From: Vicinamibacteria bacterium
Lineage (GTDB): Bacteria; Acidobacteriota; Vicinamibacteria; Vicinamibacterales; UBA8438
Direction: 5' to 3'
Assembly: GCA_022821235.1 (NCBI GenBank)
Contig: JAJEEA010000536.1
Coordinates: 1 to 37,998, forward strand
Length of the DNA stretch: 37,998 bases
How positions within the stretch are numbered: position 1 is the first letter of the stretch; every line of letters begins with the position of its first letter. The translations under genes were made by a program, and so were the position numbers. This document shows positions 6,914-13,946 of the stretch, piece by piece. A model generated the notes under the pieces. It ran no database searches and was not told the origin of the DNA. It saw only the letters and a list, made by a program, of their open reading frames with translations.

Positions 6914-8260
6914 TCATTCGACCGGGCCGGAGGATTCGAGTCGGGCCTCGAGATCGGGCGGCGCGCGGAACACGTGGGTCCGCCGCCCGATCCGCCGCTG
7001 ATCGAGGAGCCCGAGCTCTGCGAGCCTGAACAGGTCGGCTCGCGCCGTCGCGTACGCCACGTCGTGGCTCGTCTGGTGGGACCGGGTCGTGTACTCGGCG
7101 TCCGGATGCCGGACGGCGTGGGCGAGCAGCGCGAGCTGGCGGTGGTTCAGGTCGGTCGAACGCCTGAGCATGCGCTCGACGCGTCGCACCTGCCGGACCT
7201 TGGTTTCGAGGTACGCGTCGAGCTCGTCGATGGCACGCCGGATTACTTCGACCTGGTGCACGATGAAGTAGGTCAGGTCGTTGCCGTCGGTCTCGGTGTG
7301 CAGGAACGCCCGGGCGTACTGCGCCGGCGCCTTCTTGAGAAATCGGCTGATCGAGACGAGCTCGAACAGCCAATAGTCGTGATGCAACATCGTCCAGTAG
7401 AACAGCGCCCGGGCCGTGCGGCCGTTGCCGTCCTCGAACGGATGGTCGAAGGCGAGCCAGAAGTGCAGCAGGATGGCGCGGACGACGGGGTGCATGAAGG
7501 CGCCGTCGTCGGCGTCCCGGTTCGCGAACTGCACCATCTGCTTCAGGCGGTCGGGAAGCTCCTCGGCGGGCGGCGGGTGGTACAGCACCTGGTCGTTGGC
7601 GTCGCAGACCTCGACTCGATCGTCCTGCGGCCGCTGCAGACGCCCCGCGGCGGCCGGGTCGCGCAGGGTGTCGGCCGTCAGCGTCACGTGCAGATCCAGA
7701 ACCGCCTCGGCGGTCAGCGGCGAGTCCTTCAGGGTGCGGACCGCCTGCATGGCCCGGTAGTTGTTCAGGATCATCCGCTCGCTGCGGTCTCTGGGCCGCC
7801 GCCCGGCGCGGATCATCCGCGCTGCCGCCGCCCGCGTCGTGGAGGCGCCTTCGAGCTGGCTCGACGTGATGGCTTCGTCGATCAGCGAGTTGACGATGAA
7901 CCGGTCCCGGGTCTGCCGGTTGACCACCCTGTCGGCCATGCCAATCCGGCCTCCGGCCCGGCTGTCGATCCGGTGCAGCGCCTCCTGGACCGAGTCGGGC
8001 AGCATGAAGCGGAACGGCCGTCCGCGTGCGTTCCGTAGCGGGATCCAGCGGGACAGGCTGCCTCGGGACAGCTTGATTCCCGTCCACCATTCTTCGCTGC
8101 TCAGGTCTCCGGGCGGGTCGAGCCGGCGCAGCGTGTCCCAGTGGAGATAGCGGCCGTCCACCATCGGGTAGAAGACGTGGTTCATCAGCAGTGTGGGCAG
8201 GCGAGCCCGGTGCCTGTCCAGCAGCTTCTCCAGCGGCAGCGGCGAACGTGGTCGCTTCAC
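6914..8260 (-). CDS. Fic family protein (AMP-transferase type) with C-terminal winged helix
   Basis: Fic proteins transfer AMP or another nucleotide moiety onto hydroxyl side chains of target proteins. The 448-residue product has the complete catalytic motif HPFEDGNGRTAR (about 273-284), with the catalytic histidine, the anion-binding GNGR loop and the final arginine. Residues about 133-138 read SSQLEG, which fits the inhibitory helix motif (S/T)xxxE(G/N), so activity should be self-restrained. The last 80 residues contain a winged helix-turn-helix (RQLALLAHAVRHPDAEY through GRRTHVF), suggesting DNA binding. I prefer the GTG start at 8260, with CAGGGA upstream; an in-frame TTG at 8323 and an ATG at 8185 are alternatives. 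The AT-rich upstream region shares motifs with the neighbouring lyase promoter. Confidence 0.92.
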   Translation of the reverse strand: MKRPRSPLPLEKLLDRHRARLPTLLMNHVFYPMVDGRYLHWDTLRRLDPPGDLSSEEWWTGIKLSRGSLSRWIPLRNARGRPFRFMLPDSVQEALHRIDSRAGGRIGMADRVVNRQTRDRFIVNSLIDEAITSSQLEGASTTRAAAARMIRAGRRPRDRSERMILNNYRAMQAVRTLKDSPLTAEAVLDLHVTLTADTLRDPAAAGRLQRPQDDRVEVCDANDQVLYHPPPAEELPDRLKQMVQFANRDADDGAFMHPVVRAILLHFWLAFDHPFEDGNGRTARALFYWTMLHHDYWLFELVSISRFLKKAPAQYARAFLHTETDGNDLTYFIVHQVEVIRRAIDELDAYLETKVRQVRRVERMLRRSTDLNHRQLALLAHAVRHPDAEYTTRSHQTSHDVAYATARADLFRLAELGLLDQRRIGRRTHVFRAPPDLEARLESSGPVE

Positions 8261-8342
8261 GAGGGCATCCCTGGACTGCGGCGTGGCGGCACTGCCGTAG
8301 CAGGCGGCACCGCAACGGTGCAAGGACTCATCGATTCCTGGA

Positions 8343-8394
8343 AAACTGATGAATATTGATCATGTACCATCAATTCACCAAAAACTGATGATAC
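8343..8394 (-). promoter_or_regulatory. AT-rich promoter/operator of the Fic gene
   Basis: On the plus strand AAAACTGATGAA (from 8343) and AAAACTGATGAT (from 8381) flank a 20-bp imperfect palindrome whose ends are ATTGAT (8354-8359) and ATCAAT (8368-8373). On the minus strand this places two TCATCAGTTTT copies in the Fic upstream region. The words match those before the lyase gene. The rest of the 8261-8561 spacer shows no gene; a short CCGGC/GCCGG hairpin near 8519-8533 may end the NHL transcript. Confidence 0.55.
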
Positions 8395-8561
8395 GTGGCG
8401 TGGTTCGGCTGCCGCACCGGTGACGTGCCGGCCGATTCCCCGGCCCGTCGAACTCGTGCTCCGGCCCCCGCTTGCGGCCCGATCGGCGACCGGGTCACCC
8501 GCTCACGGCGAGTTGCCGGCCGGCGTATGCCGGGAGGAACGGAGCCACCGTCAGAAGAGCA

Positions 8562-9620
8562 TCACTCCAGCAGCCGGATGCGGTGGGCCTCGCTGTCGCC
8601 GACGTAGAGGCCCTGTCCGGGCTCGTAGAAGATGCCGTGGGGCCGCGCCATGCGGCAGCGCAGGGGGTCGTCCTCGGGGCCGTCGCCGCGCTGGCCGTCG
8701 CCGAGCACGGTGGAGATGAGGCCGCTGGCGGTGTCGACCATGCGGATGACGTGGTTCTCGGTGTCGGCGATGTAGAGACGGCCCTCGGCGAAGGCGAGGC
8801 CCTTGGGGCCGGCCAGGGTCGCGGTGGCGGCGGGGCCGCCGTCGCCGGTGAAGCCCTGCTCGCCGGTGCCCGCCACGTGGTGGATGGTCTCGGCCGCGAG
8901 GTCGATGCGGTAGATGGCGTTGCCCTCCCGCAGGGCCAGGTACAGGTTGCCGTCGGGGTCGCTGACCATGGCCCGCGGGCCGTTGAGGGGGGTGCCGGCG
9001 AGGGGGGCGCCGTCGGGCGTCGGCTCGCGCTCGCCGGTGCCCGCCCACGTCTCGATGAGGCCGGTGACGGGGTCGACGCGGCGGATGCGGTGATTGCCGA
9101 TGTCGCAGATGAGGAGCCGGCCGTCGGGGTCGAAGGCGATGCTGTGGGGGCGGCGGAGCATCGCCTCGACGGCCGGTCCGCCGTCGCCCGAGAAGCCCGC
9201 CTCGCCGGTGCCGGCGACGGTGGAGATGACGCCGGTGTCCGCGTCCACGCGGCGCACCACGTGGCTGTCGCGCTCGACGATGTAGAGATGGCCCTCGCCG
9301 TCGAACTGGATCTCGTGGGGCATGTTCAGGGCGGCCTCGGTGGCGGGGCCGCCGTCGCCGTAATAGCCCCGCTCGCCGTTGCCGGCGATGGTGGTGGTCG
9401 CGCCCGTCTCGCGGTCGAGCCGGCGGATGCGCTGGTTGTCGAGGTCGCAGAAGTAGAGGGCGCCGTCGGGGCCGACGACGACGCCGTAGGGGTTGGCGAC
9501 CTGCGCGTCGGAGAGCCCGGCGGCGCCGTTGCCGATGACGGTGGTGACGGTGGCCGCCTCCGCGTGGGCGAGGCCGGCCGACAGCAGCAGTCCCGTTGCC
9601 AGAGCGATCGCACGTTTCAT
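8562..9620 (-). CDS. Secreted NHL-repeat beta-propeller protein
   Basis: A 352-residue exported beta-propeller. Residues 1-22 are a signal peptide (MKRAIALATGLLLSAGLAHA). The remainder is built from five to six NHL units; three carry the recurring VAGTGE/AGNGE plus GDGGPA signature, and the inner strands read LYFCDLDNQRIRRLD, LLICDIGNHRIRRVD and LYIADTENHVIRMVD. NHL propellers are binding scaffolds and sometimes lyases; no catalytic residues can be assigned here. The ribosome site GAGGACATC precedes the ATG. It lies 84 bp behind the TPR lipoprotein gene on the same strand, so the two probably form one transcript of envelope proteins. Confidence 0.93.
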   Translation of the reverse strand: MKRAIALATGLLLSAGLAHAEAATVTTVIGNGAAGLSDAQVANPYGVVVGPDGALYFCDLDNQRIRRLDRETGATTTIAGNGERGYYGDGGPATEAALNMPHEIQFDGEGHLYIVERDSHVVRRVDADTGVISTVAGTGEAGFSGDGGPAVEAMLRRPHSIAFDPDGRLLICDIGNHRIRRVDPVTGLIETWAGTGEREPTPDGAPLAGTPLNGPRAMVSDPDGNLYLALREGNAIYRIDLAAETIHHVAGTGEQGFTGDGGPAATATLAGPKGLAFAEGRLYIADTENHVIRMVDTASGLISTVLGDGQRGDGPEDDPLRCRMARPHGIFYEPGQGLYVGDSEAHRIRLLE

Positions 9621-9704
9621 GATGTCCTCGTCGTCTCGCGGCCCGCATCGCGGGCCGGGTCGGTGTTGCGTGCCTCACGCGCGGTCCCGCCGCGCCCGTC
9701 CAGG

Positions 9705-10382
9705 TCAGAACCGAGCCCGGATGGCGCTCGCGCGGGCCGCCGCCTCCGCCGCCTCGTCGTCCCGGCCGGTGGCGCGCAGCAGGGCCGCGTACTCGTCGAG
9801 CACGGCGAGCACGCGGTCCAGGTCGCGGTCCGGCTCCGGCGTGTCGAGCAGTATCGCCAGCACCTCGACGTACAACGGTTCCGCCTCCCGGTGCCGCTCC
9901 TGGTGCAGGAGGAACCCCGCCAGCATCGTCCGCAGCTCCAGCACGTCGTCGTGGTAGAAACCGTGCGTCCACTCGAGCGCCTCGAGCGCCCGCCAGTACA
10001 GGGGCTCCGCTTCCTCGACGCGGCCCAGGGCCGTGTAGAACACCGCGATGTCGGCCACGAACCGGGCCACCCGCGGCGAGTCCGGGCCGTCAATCGCTTC
10101 GAGCAGCGCCAGCGACTCCAGGTAGGCCGACTCCGCTTCCTCGTCGCGGGCCTCGGCACGGTACAGGTCGGCGAGGTTGCCGAGGGTCAGGGCGAGCCGG
10201 GGGTCGGTGTCGTCGAACTCCGCGGCGACCTGCGCGGCCAGGAGGAAGAACGACTCCGCCTCCTCGGTCCGGCCGTCCTGGTAGGCGAAGGCGGCCGCGT
10301 CCATGTATTGATCCCAGGACTGCTGCTGGCACGCGAGCAGGGTCGCGAGCGCCGCCGCCATCGCGAGATGCGGCCTGACCAT
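9705..10382 (-). CDS. Tetratricopeptide-repeat lipoprotein
   Basis: A 225-residue TPR protein. The chosen ATG at 10382 has GGGAGGAA just upstream and gives a lipoprotein signal ending in the lipobox LLAC (cysteine about residue 17). Longer in-frame starts would place 56 unlikely residues ahead of the signal. At least four TPR-like helical pairs follow (ALTLGNLADLYRAEARDEEA, VADIAVFYTALGRVEEAEPL, LRTMLAGFLLHQERHREAEP, LDEYAALLRATGRDDEAAEA). It is probably anchored in the outer membrane or periplasm and mediates protein contacts. It is the first gene of a pair with the NHL protein and is divergent from the cytochrome c/propeller gene. Confidence 0.88.
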   Translation of the reverse strand: MVRPHLAMAAALATLLACQQQSWDQYMDAAAFAYQDGRTEEAESFFLLAAQVAAEFDDTDPRLALTLGNLADLYRAEARDEEAESAYLESLALLEAIDGPDSPRVARFVADIAVFYTALGRVEEAEPLYWRALEALEWTHGFYHDDVLELRTMLAGFLLHQERHREAEPLYVEVLAILLDTPEPDRDLDRVLAVLDEYAALLRATGRDDEAAEAAARASAIRARF

Positions 10383-10653
10383 CCTTCCTCCCGACACGGA
10401 TCCGGTCTCCCGTTCCACGCCCCCGACCGGCTGGATCGCCTCTGCCGCAGGCGGACGGTTGACATTGTGGCATGTCCATGTCCAAATCGTGTCGGTCGAG
10501 CGCGCCATGACGACATCGTCCGGGGCGGCGCCAACGCCGCGGCCGGGCATGTGGGGGTGGCGGCCCTCGATGCCTGGGCATGGACGGCCCGCAAGCGGCG
10601 TCGGGGTTGCCGTAGCGATGTTTCACGAGACGGACAAACAGGGAGTGGAGACG
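10383..10653. promoter_or_regulatory. Divergent intergenic region with a consensus -35 box
   Basis: This 271-bp spacer must contain the promoters of the TPR lipoprotein (-) and the cytochrome c/propeller gene (+). A perfect -35 hexamer TTGACA lies at 10459-10464 on the plus strand, but the hexamer 17-18 bases downstream (CCAAAT/CAAATC) is a poor -10. The overlapping repeat CATGTCCATGTCC at 10471-10483 could be an operator. Nothing else is recognised. Confidence 0.35.
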
Positions 10654-12825
10654 ATGACGAGAAGCAGGATGGCGTTTCTCGGGGCGGTCCTGACGGGACT
10701 GGCCGTCTGCCTGCTGGCGTTCCAGCCGGGGGCGGGCGCCCAGATGGCCGTGGCCATCGACGACGACGACATCGGCGGGGTCGTGACCGGGCCGGACGGG
10801 CCGGAGGCGGGGGTCTGGGTGATCGCCGAGACCATGGACCTGCCGACCCGGTTCAACCGCAGCGTGGTGACCGACGACGAGGGCCGCTACGTGGTGCCGG
10901 ACCTGCCCGAGGCGACCTACGACGTCTGGGTGCGCGGCTACGGGCTCGTCGACTCGCCCAAGCAGCAGGCGTCGCCGGGGACCCGCGTCGATCACACCGC
11001 GGTGGTCGCGCCCGACGCGCAGGCGGCGGCGCAGTACTACCCGTCGGGCTACTGGTACGCGCTGCTCGAGGTGCCGGGGCCCGAGGAGTTCCCGGGGACC
11101 GGTCAGGACGGGAACGGCATCTCGCCCACCGTGCCGAACCAGGCGGCGTGGCTGCGCGGCCTGAAGTCGGGCGGGTGCACCGCCTGTCACGGGCTCGGGA
11201 GCAAGGCCACGCGCGAGATCCCGCCCGAGCTCGGCGAGTTCGACTCGCTGGTGGCAGCCTGGGACCGCCGCATCCAGTCCGGACAGGCCGGGGGCAGCAT
11301 GAGCAACGGGCTCGACCGGATGGGCCGCCGCCGCGCACTCGAGATGTACGCCGACTGGACGGGCCGCATCATGGCCGGCGAGGTGCCGCCCGAGGCGCCG
11401 CCGCGGCCCCGGGGGGTCGAGCGCAACGTGGTCGTCACCCAGTGGGACTGGGCCGATCCGACCGCCTATCTGCACGACGAGGCGTCGACCGACAAGCGCG
11501 ACCCCACCGTGAACGCCTACGGCCCGGTCTACGGCGCGCTCGAGGCCAGCGCCGACTACGTGCCGGTGCTCGACCCCGTGAACCACGCCATCTCCGAGGT
11601 CGTGGTGCCGGTGCGCGACCCCGACACGCCGGTCGCGGCGGGGCCGCCCCTCGCACCCTCGCCCTACTGGGGGAACGAGGCCATCTGGGACAGCCAGACC
11701 AACGTGCACAACCCCATGCTCGACCAGGACGGCCGCGTCTGGCTGACGTCGCGCGTGCGGGGCCCCGAGAACCCGCCGATGTGCCTGGAGGGATCCGACC
11801 ACCCGTCGGCCCGCGTGTTCCCCAACCCCCGGGCGAACCGGCATCTCGCGGTGTACGACCCCGCGACCGACGAGATGACCCTCGTCGGCACCTGCTACAG
11901 CACCCACCACCTCATCTTCGCCGAGGACGAGAACAACACGCTGTGGACGAGCGGCGGCGGACAGGTCATCGGGTGGCTCGACACCAACCTGTTCCTCGAG
12001 ACCGGTGACGAGGAGGCGGCGCAGGGCTGGAGCCCGCTCGTGCTCGACACCAACGGCAACGGCGTCCGCGACGAGTGGGTCGAGCCCGGCGAGCCCGCCG
12101 ACCCGACGAAGGACACCCGCATCCGCTCCGGCTTCTACGGGGTCGCCTACAACCCCGTCGACGGCAGCATCTGGGGATCGTCGCTCGGCATGCCCGGCGC
12201 GGTGCTGCGGTTCGACCCCACCGGCGACAACCCGTCGGCGACGGGCCTGACCGAGTTCTACGAGGTGCCGTTCGAGAACCCCGGGGCCGAGGTGCAGGAC
12301 GGCTACTCGCCGCGCGGCATGGACATCGACCGCAACGGCGTCGTGTGGACGCCGCTGGCCAGCGGCCACATGGCGAGCTTCGACCGCAGCAAGTGCACGG
12401 GGCCGCTGAACGGGCCGGACGCGACCGGCCAGCACTGCCCCGAGGGGTGGACGCTGTACGAGGAGCCCATGCCCCAGATGAAGGGCATCGACGCCTCGGG
12501 CAGCATCGAGGGCAGGTACTACCCCTGGGTCGACCAGTTCGACACCCTGGGGCTGGGCCGCGGCGTGCCCATCAACACCGGCAACGCGGCCGAGGGTCTG
12601 CTCGCCCTTCGCGACGGCGAGTGGGTCACCCTGCGCGTGCCGTATCCGCTCGGGTTCTACACCAAGTGGATGGACGGCCGCATCGACGACCCCGACCTCG
12701 GCTGGAAGGGCAAGGGCGTCTGGGCGACCTGGAGCACCCGGGCCCCGTTCCACGCCGAGACCGGCGCGGGCACCCCGAGCAAGGTGGTTCACTTCCAGAT
12801 CCGCCCCGACGCGCTGGCGAAGTAG
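10654..12825 (+). CDS. Single-heme cytochrome c with carboxypeptidase-regulatory-like domain and beta-propeller
   Basis: A 723-residue exported protein. The ATG at 10654 follows GGAG at a 5-base spacing and gives a normal signal peptide (FLGAVLTGLAVCLLAFQPGA core). Residues about 32-105 form a carboxypeptidase-regulatory/Cna-B-like sandwich (GGVVTGPDGPEAGVWVIAET, DDEGRYVVPDLPEATYDVWV). A single heme c site CTACHG follows at about 180. The C-terminal two thirds read as a propeller with strands such as NPMLDQDGRVWLTSRVRG, FYGVAYNPVDGSIWGSSLG and SPRGMDIDRNGVVWTPLASG. Multi-domain proteins with this order are typical of acidobacterial genomes; an electron-transfer or sensing role is inferred, and the partner dehydrogenase is unknown. 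The upstream PQQ enzyme at 1-1534 is a possible functional relative only. A perfect terminator hairpin follows. Confidence 0.88.
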   Translation: MTRSRMAFLGAVLTGLAVCLLAFQPGAGAQMAVAIDDDDIGGVVTGPDGPEAGVWVIAETMDLPTRFNRSVVTDDEGRYVVPDLPEATYDVWVRGYGLVDSPKQQASPGTRVDHTAVVAPDAQAAAQYYPSGYWYALLEVPGPEEFPGTGQDGNGISPTVPNQAAWLRGLKSGGCTACHGLGSKATREIPPELGEFDSLVAAWDRRIQSGQAGGSMSNGLDRMGRRRALEMYADWTGRIMAGEVPPEAPPRPRGVERNVVVTQWDWADPTAYLHDEASTDKRDPTVNAYGPVYGALEASADYVPVLDPVNHAISEVVVPVRDPDTPVAAGPPLAPSPYWGNEAIWDSQTNVHNPMLDQDGRVWLTSRVRGPENPPMCLEGSDHPSARVFPNPRANRHLAVYDPATDEMTLVGTCYSTHHLIFAEDENNTLWTSGGGQVIGWLDTNLFLETGDEEAAQGWSPLVLDTNGNGVRDEWVEPGEPADPTKDTRIRSGFYGVAYNPVDGSIWGSSLGMPGAVLRFDPTGDNPSATGLTEFYEVPFENPGAEVQDGYSPRGMDIDRNGVVWTPLASGHMASFDRSKCTGPLNGPDATGQHCPEGWTLYEEPMPQMKGIDASGSIEGRYYPWVDQFDTLGLGRGVPINTGNAAEGLLALRDGEWVTLRVPYPLGFYTKWMDGRIDDPDLGWKGKGVWATWSTRAPFHAETGAGTPSKVVHFQIRPDALAK

Positions 12826-12843
12826 CTCGGCGCTGACGTACTA

Positions 12844-12879
12844 CGCGCGGGTGGATGCCTCGCCGCATCCACCCGCGCG
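12844..12879 (+). terminator. Perfect 15-bp intrinsic-terminator hairpin
   Basis: CGCGCGGGTGGATGC (12844-12858) pairs perfectly with GCATCCACCCGCGCG (12865-12879) around a six-base loop CTCGCC, 18 bp after the stop of the cytochrome c/propeller gene. The following TCGGCTTCTCT is only moderately T-rich. Confidence 0.8.
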
Positions 12880-12977
12880 TCGGCTTCTCTGCGCCCGCAT
12901 CGCGGGGGGGGACCGGGTCGTCGCATGGGACCGCCCGCAGTGCGGTGAAGTGATACTCTGGGCTTCGCAGGTAACTG

Positions 12978-13002
12978 GTTCGCAGCCTGCGGGCAGGCGA
13001 AC
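12978..13002 (+). promoter_or_regulatory. Hairpin/operator in the hicB leader
   Basis: GTTCG...CGAAC with inner CCTGC/GCAGG forms a 10-bp stem with a 3-base bulge and a GG turn, centred about 30 bp before the hicB start. HicB antitoxins usually autoregulate by binding palindromes in their own promoter, so an operator role is reasonable. An RNA hairpin is the alternative. Confidence 0.45.
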
Positions 13003-13019
13003 ACACGGAGAGCTCGCAG

Positions 13020-13235
13020 ATGAAGACCTATCCCGCCGTCGTCGAGCGCGACGCGGATACCGGACTGTACGTCGGCTGGGTTCCCGATTTCCCCGGGGCT
13101 CACAGTCAGGGCGAGACCCTGGACGAGCTTCACGGGAATCTGCAGGAAGTCATCGAGCTGCTCCTCGAGGATGGCGAGGCTTCGACGGAGAGCGAGTTCG
13201 TTGGGGTCCACCACATTCGCGTAGCTTCCCGTTGA
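13020..13235 (+). CDS. HicB-family antitoxin-like protein, no HicA partner
   Basis: A 71-residue HicB-type protein with the partial RNase-H-like fold of the family: MKTYPAVVERDADTGLYVGW, VPDFPGAHSQGETLDELHGN and LQEVIELLLEDGE are the classic strand-helix segments. In complete systems HicB neutralises the mRNA-cleaving toxin HicA. No HicA-like double-stranded-RNA-binding fold is encoded on either side: the upstream gene ends in a terminator and the downstream 42 bp separate it from a convergent gene. The C-terminus stops soon after the core, with no helix-turn-helix or ribbon-helix-helix extension. GGAG about 10 bases upstream is the ribosome site. It may be a solitary antitoxin or a remnant. 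Confidence 0.86.
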   Translation: MKTYPAVVERDADTGLYVGWVPDFPGAHSQGETLDELHGNLQEVIELLLEDGEASTESEFVGVHHIRVASR

Positions 13236-13277
13236 TCATCGTGCCCACCGCCGGTTTCCAGCGCGCTCCGTCCGCCC

Positions 13278-13496
13278 CTACTTCTCGTCGGGTCCGCGAT
13301 CCTCGGACTCGATCTCGTCGTTGGTCAACGGGTAGTCGAACGCACCCTCGCGCAGCAACCGGCCGAACTCGCGCACGCGTTGCCGTCTGACGAACTCGGT
13401 GACGGCGCGCCTGATCGCCGGACTCATCTTCTCTTCGCCGGTCAGCCGGCGGAGGTCGTTCAGCGTTGATTCATCGATTTCGACGCTGACTCTCAT
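13278..13496 (-). CDS. Ribbon-helix-helix antitoxin-like protein (VapB/DUF2191 type)
   Basis: A 72-residue protein whose N-terminus MRVSVEIDESTLNDLRRLTG followed by MSPAIRRAVTEFVRRQR is a canonical ribbon-helix-helix: a beta strand, then two helices with the conserved S-P-A/aliphatic pattern. The acidic C-terminal tail (LTNDEIESEDRGPDEK) is the type of disordered segment by which such antitoxins wrap their toxin. The ATG overlaps the stop of the Phd-like gene (ATGA at 13493-13496). No PIN-domain or other toxin follows: the next gene downstream is the convergent hicB. The start at 13496 gives the correct fold boundaries; longer in-frame extensions run through the Phd gene and are not credible. 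Confidence 0.8.
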   Translation of the reverse strand: MRVSVEIDESTLNDLRRLTGEEKMSPAIRRAVTEFVRRQRVREFGRLLREGAFDYPLTNDEIESEDRGPDEK

Positions 13497-13747
13497 CGAG
13501 CACCACTCGTCCAGCCGTCGTCCAGCGTCGCGTCCGTCAACCCGCTGGCGGCGGCTTCCGCTGCAAGGCGGTCCATGGTCTCGGTCAGGCGCGCCCACGC
13601 GGCGCCCCGGAGTCGTTCGTACTGTTGAACCGACATCATGACGCCGACGGGCCTGCCCTTCTTGGTGATCCGAACCGGCGCGCTCTGGGCGGTGTCCAGC
13701 AGATGGCCGAACCGGTTCTTGGCGTCCCGGGCCGTGGTCTCCCTCAT
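13493..13747 (-). CDS. Phd/YefM-family antitoxin-like protein
   Basis: An 84-residue protein with the Phd/YefM N-terminal DNA-binding fold: MRETTARDAKNRFGHLLDTA, then VRITKKGRPVGVMMSVQQYE, the family's most conserved hairpin and helix. In complete systems it represses its own operon and neutralises a Doc, RelE-like or PIN toxin. Here the following gene is a second antitoxin-like protein (ribbon-helix-helix), translationally coupled through a four-base overlap, rather than a toxin. The C-terminal segment (AAEAAASGLTDATLDDGWTS) is the likely toxin-binding tail. A two-antitoxin operon lacking a toxin is unusual; loss of a toxin gene or action on a toxin elsewhere are both possible. Confidence 0.86.
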   Translation of the reverse strand: MRETTARDAKNRFGHLLDTAQSAPVRITKKGRPVGVMMSVQQYERLRGAAWARLTETMDRLAAEAAASGLTDATLDDGWTSGAR

Positions 13748-13869
13748 GAGCCCACAATAGCATCATGGGCTCCTTCGGCAACCCGGCGTGGCAGCGAGGT
13801 CGCCGCCCGGCGGCCTTCCCTGCACCGCCCCGCACGGCTTCCTGCCCCAGCTCAACCCGGCGAAACGTA

Positions 13870-13907
13870 TTGCCGGTAGATGTCAAAATTGGAATAATAT
13901 TCTACCG
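13870..13907 (+). promoter_or_regulatory. Sigma-70-like promoter overlapped by an inverted repeat, upstream of the ATPase
   Basis: TTGCCG (13870-13875) and AATAAT (13893-13898) are spaced exactly 17 bp. The inverted repeat CGGTAGA (13874-13880) with TCTACCG (13901-13907) spans the promoter, and GAATAATATTC inside it is itself palindromic. The start codon is at 13947. The arrangement suggests repression by a dimeric regulator. Confidence 0.6.
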
Positions 13908-13946
13908 ATATCGGGCTCCGGGCCCCCGCGGCTCCCACGAAGCGGC

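Noticed and set aside
8472..12008. A 1,178-codon open frame on the plus strand
   Set aside because: It runs antisense through the NHL and TPR genes and then out of frame through the cytochrome c gene; composition is valine/glycine/arginine-rich with no family motif. It is a GC-bias artefact.
13236..13277. Possible hicA remnant after hicB
   Set aside because: Only 42 bp separate hicB from the convergent gene and no HicA-like sequence is seen in any frame.
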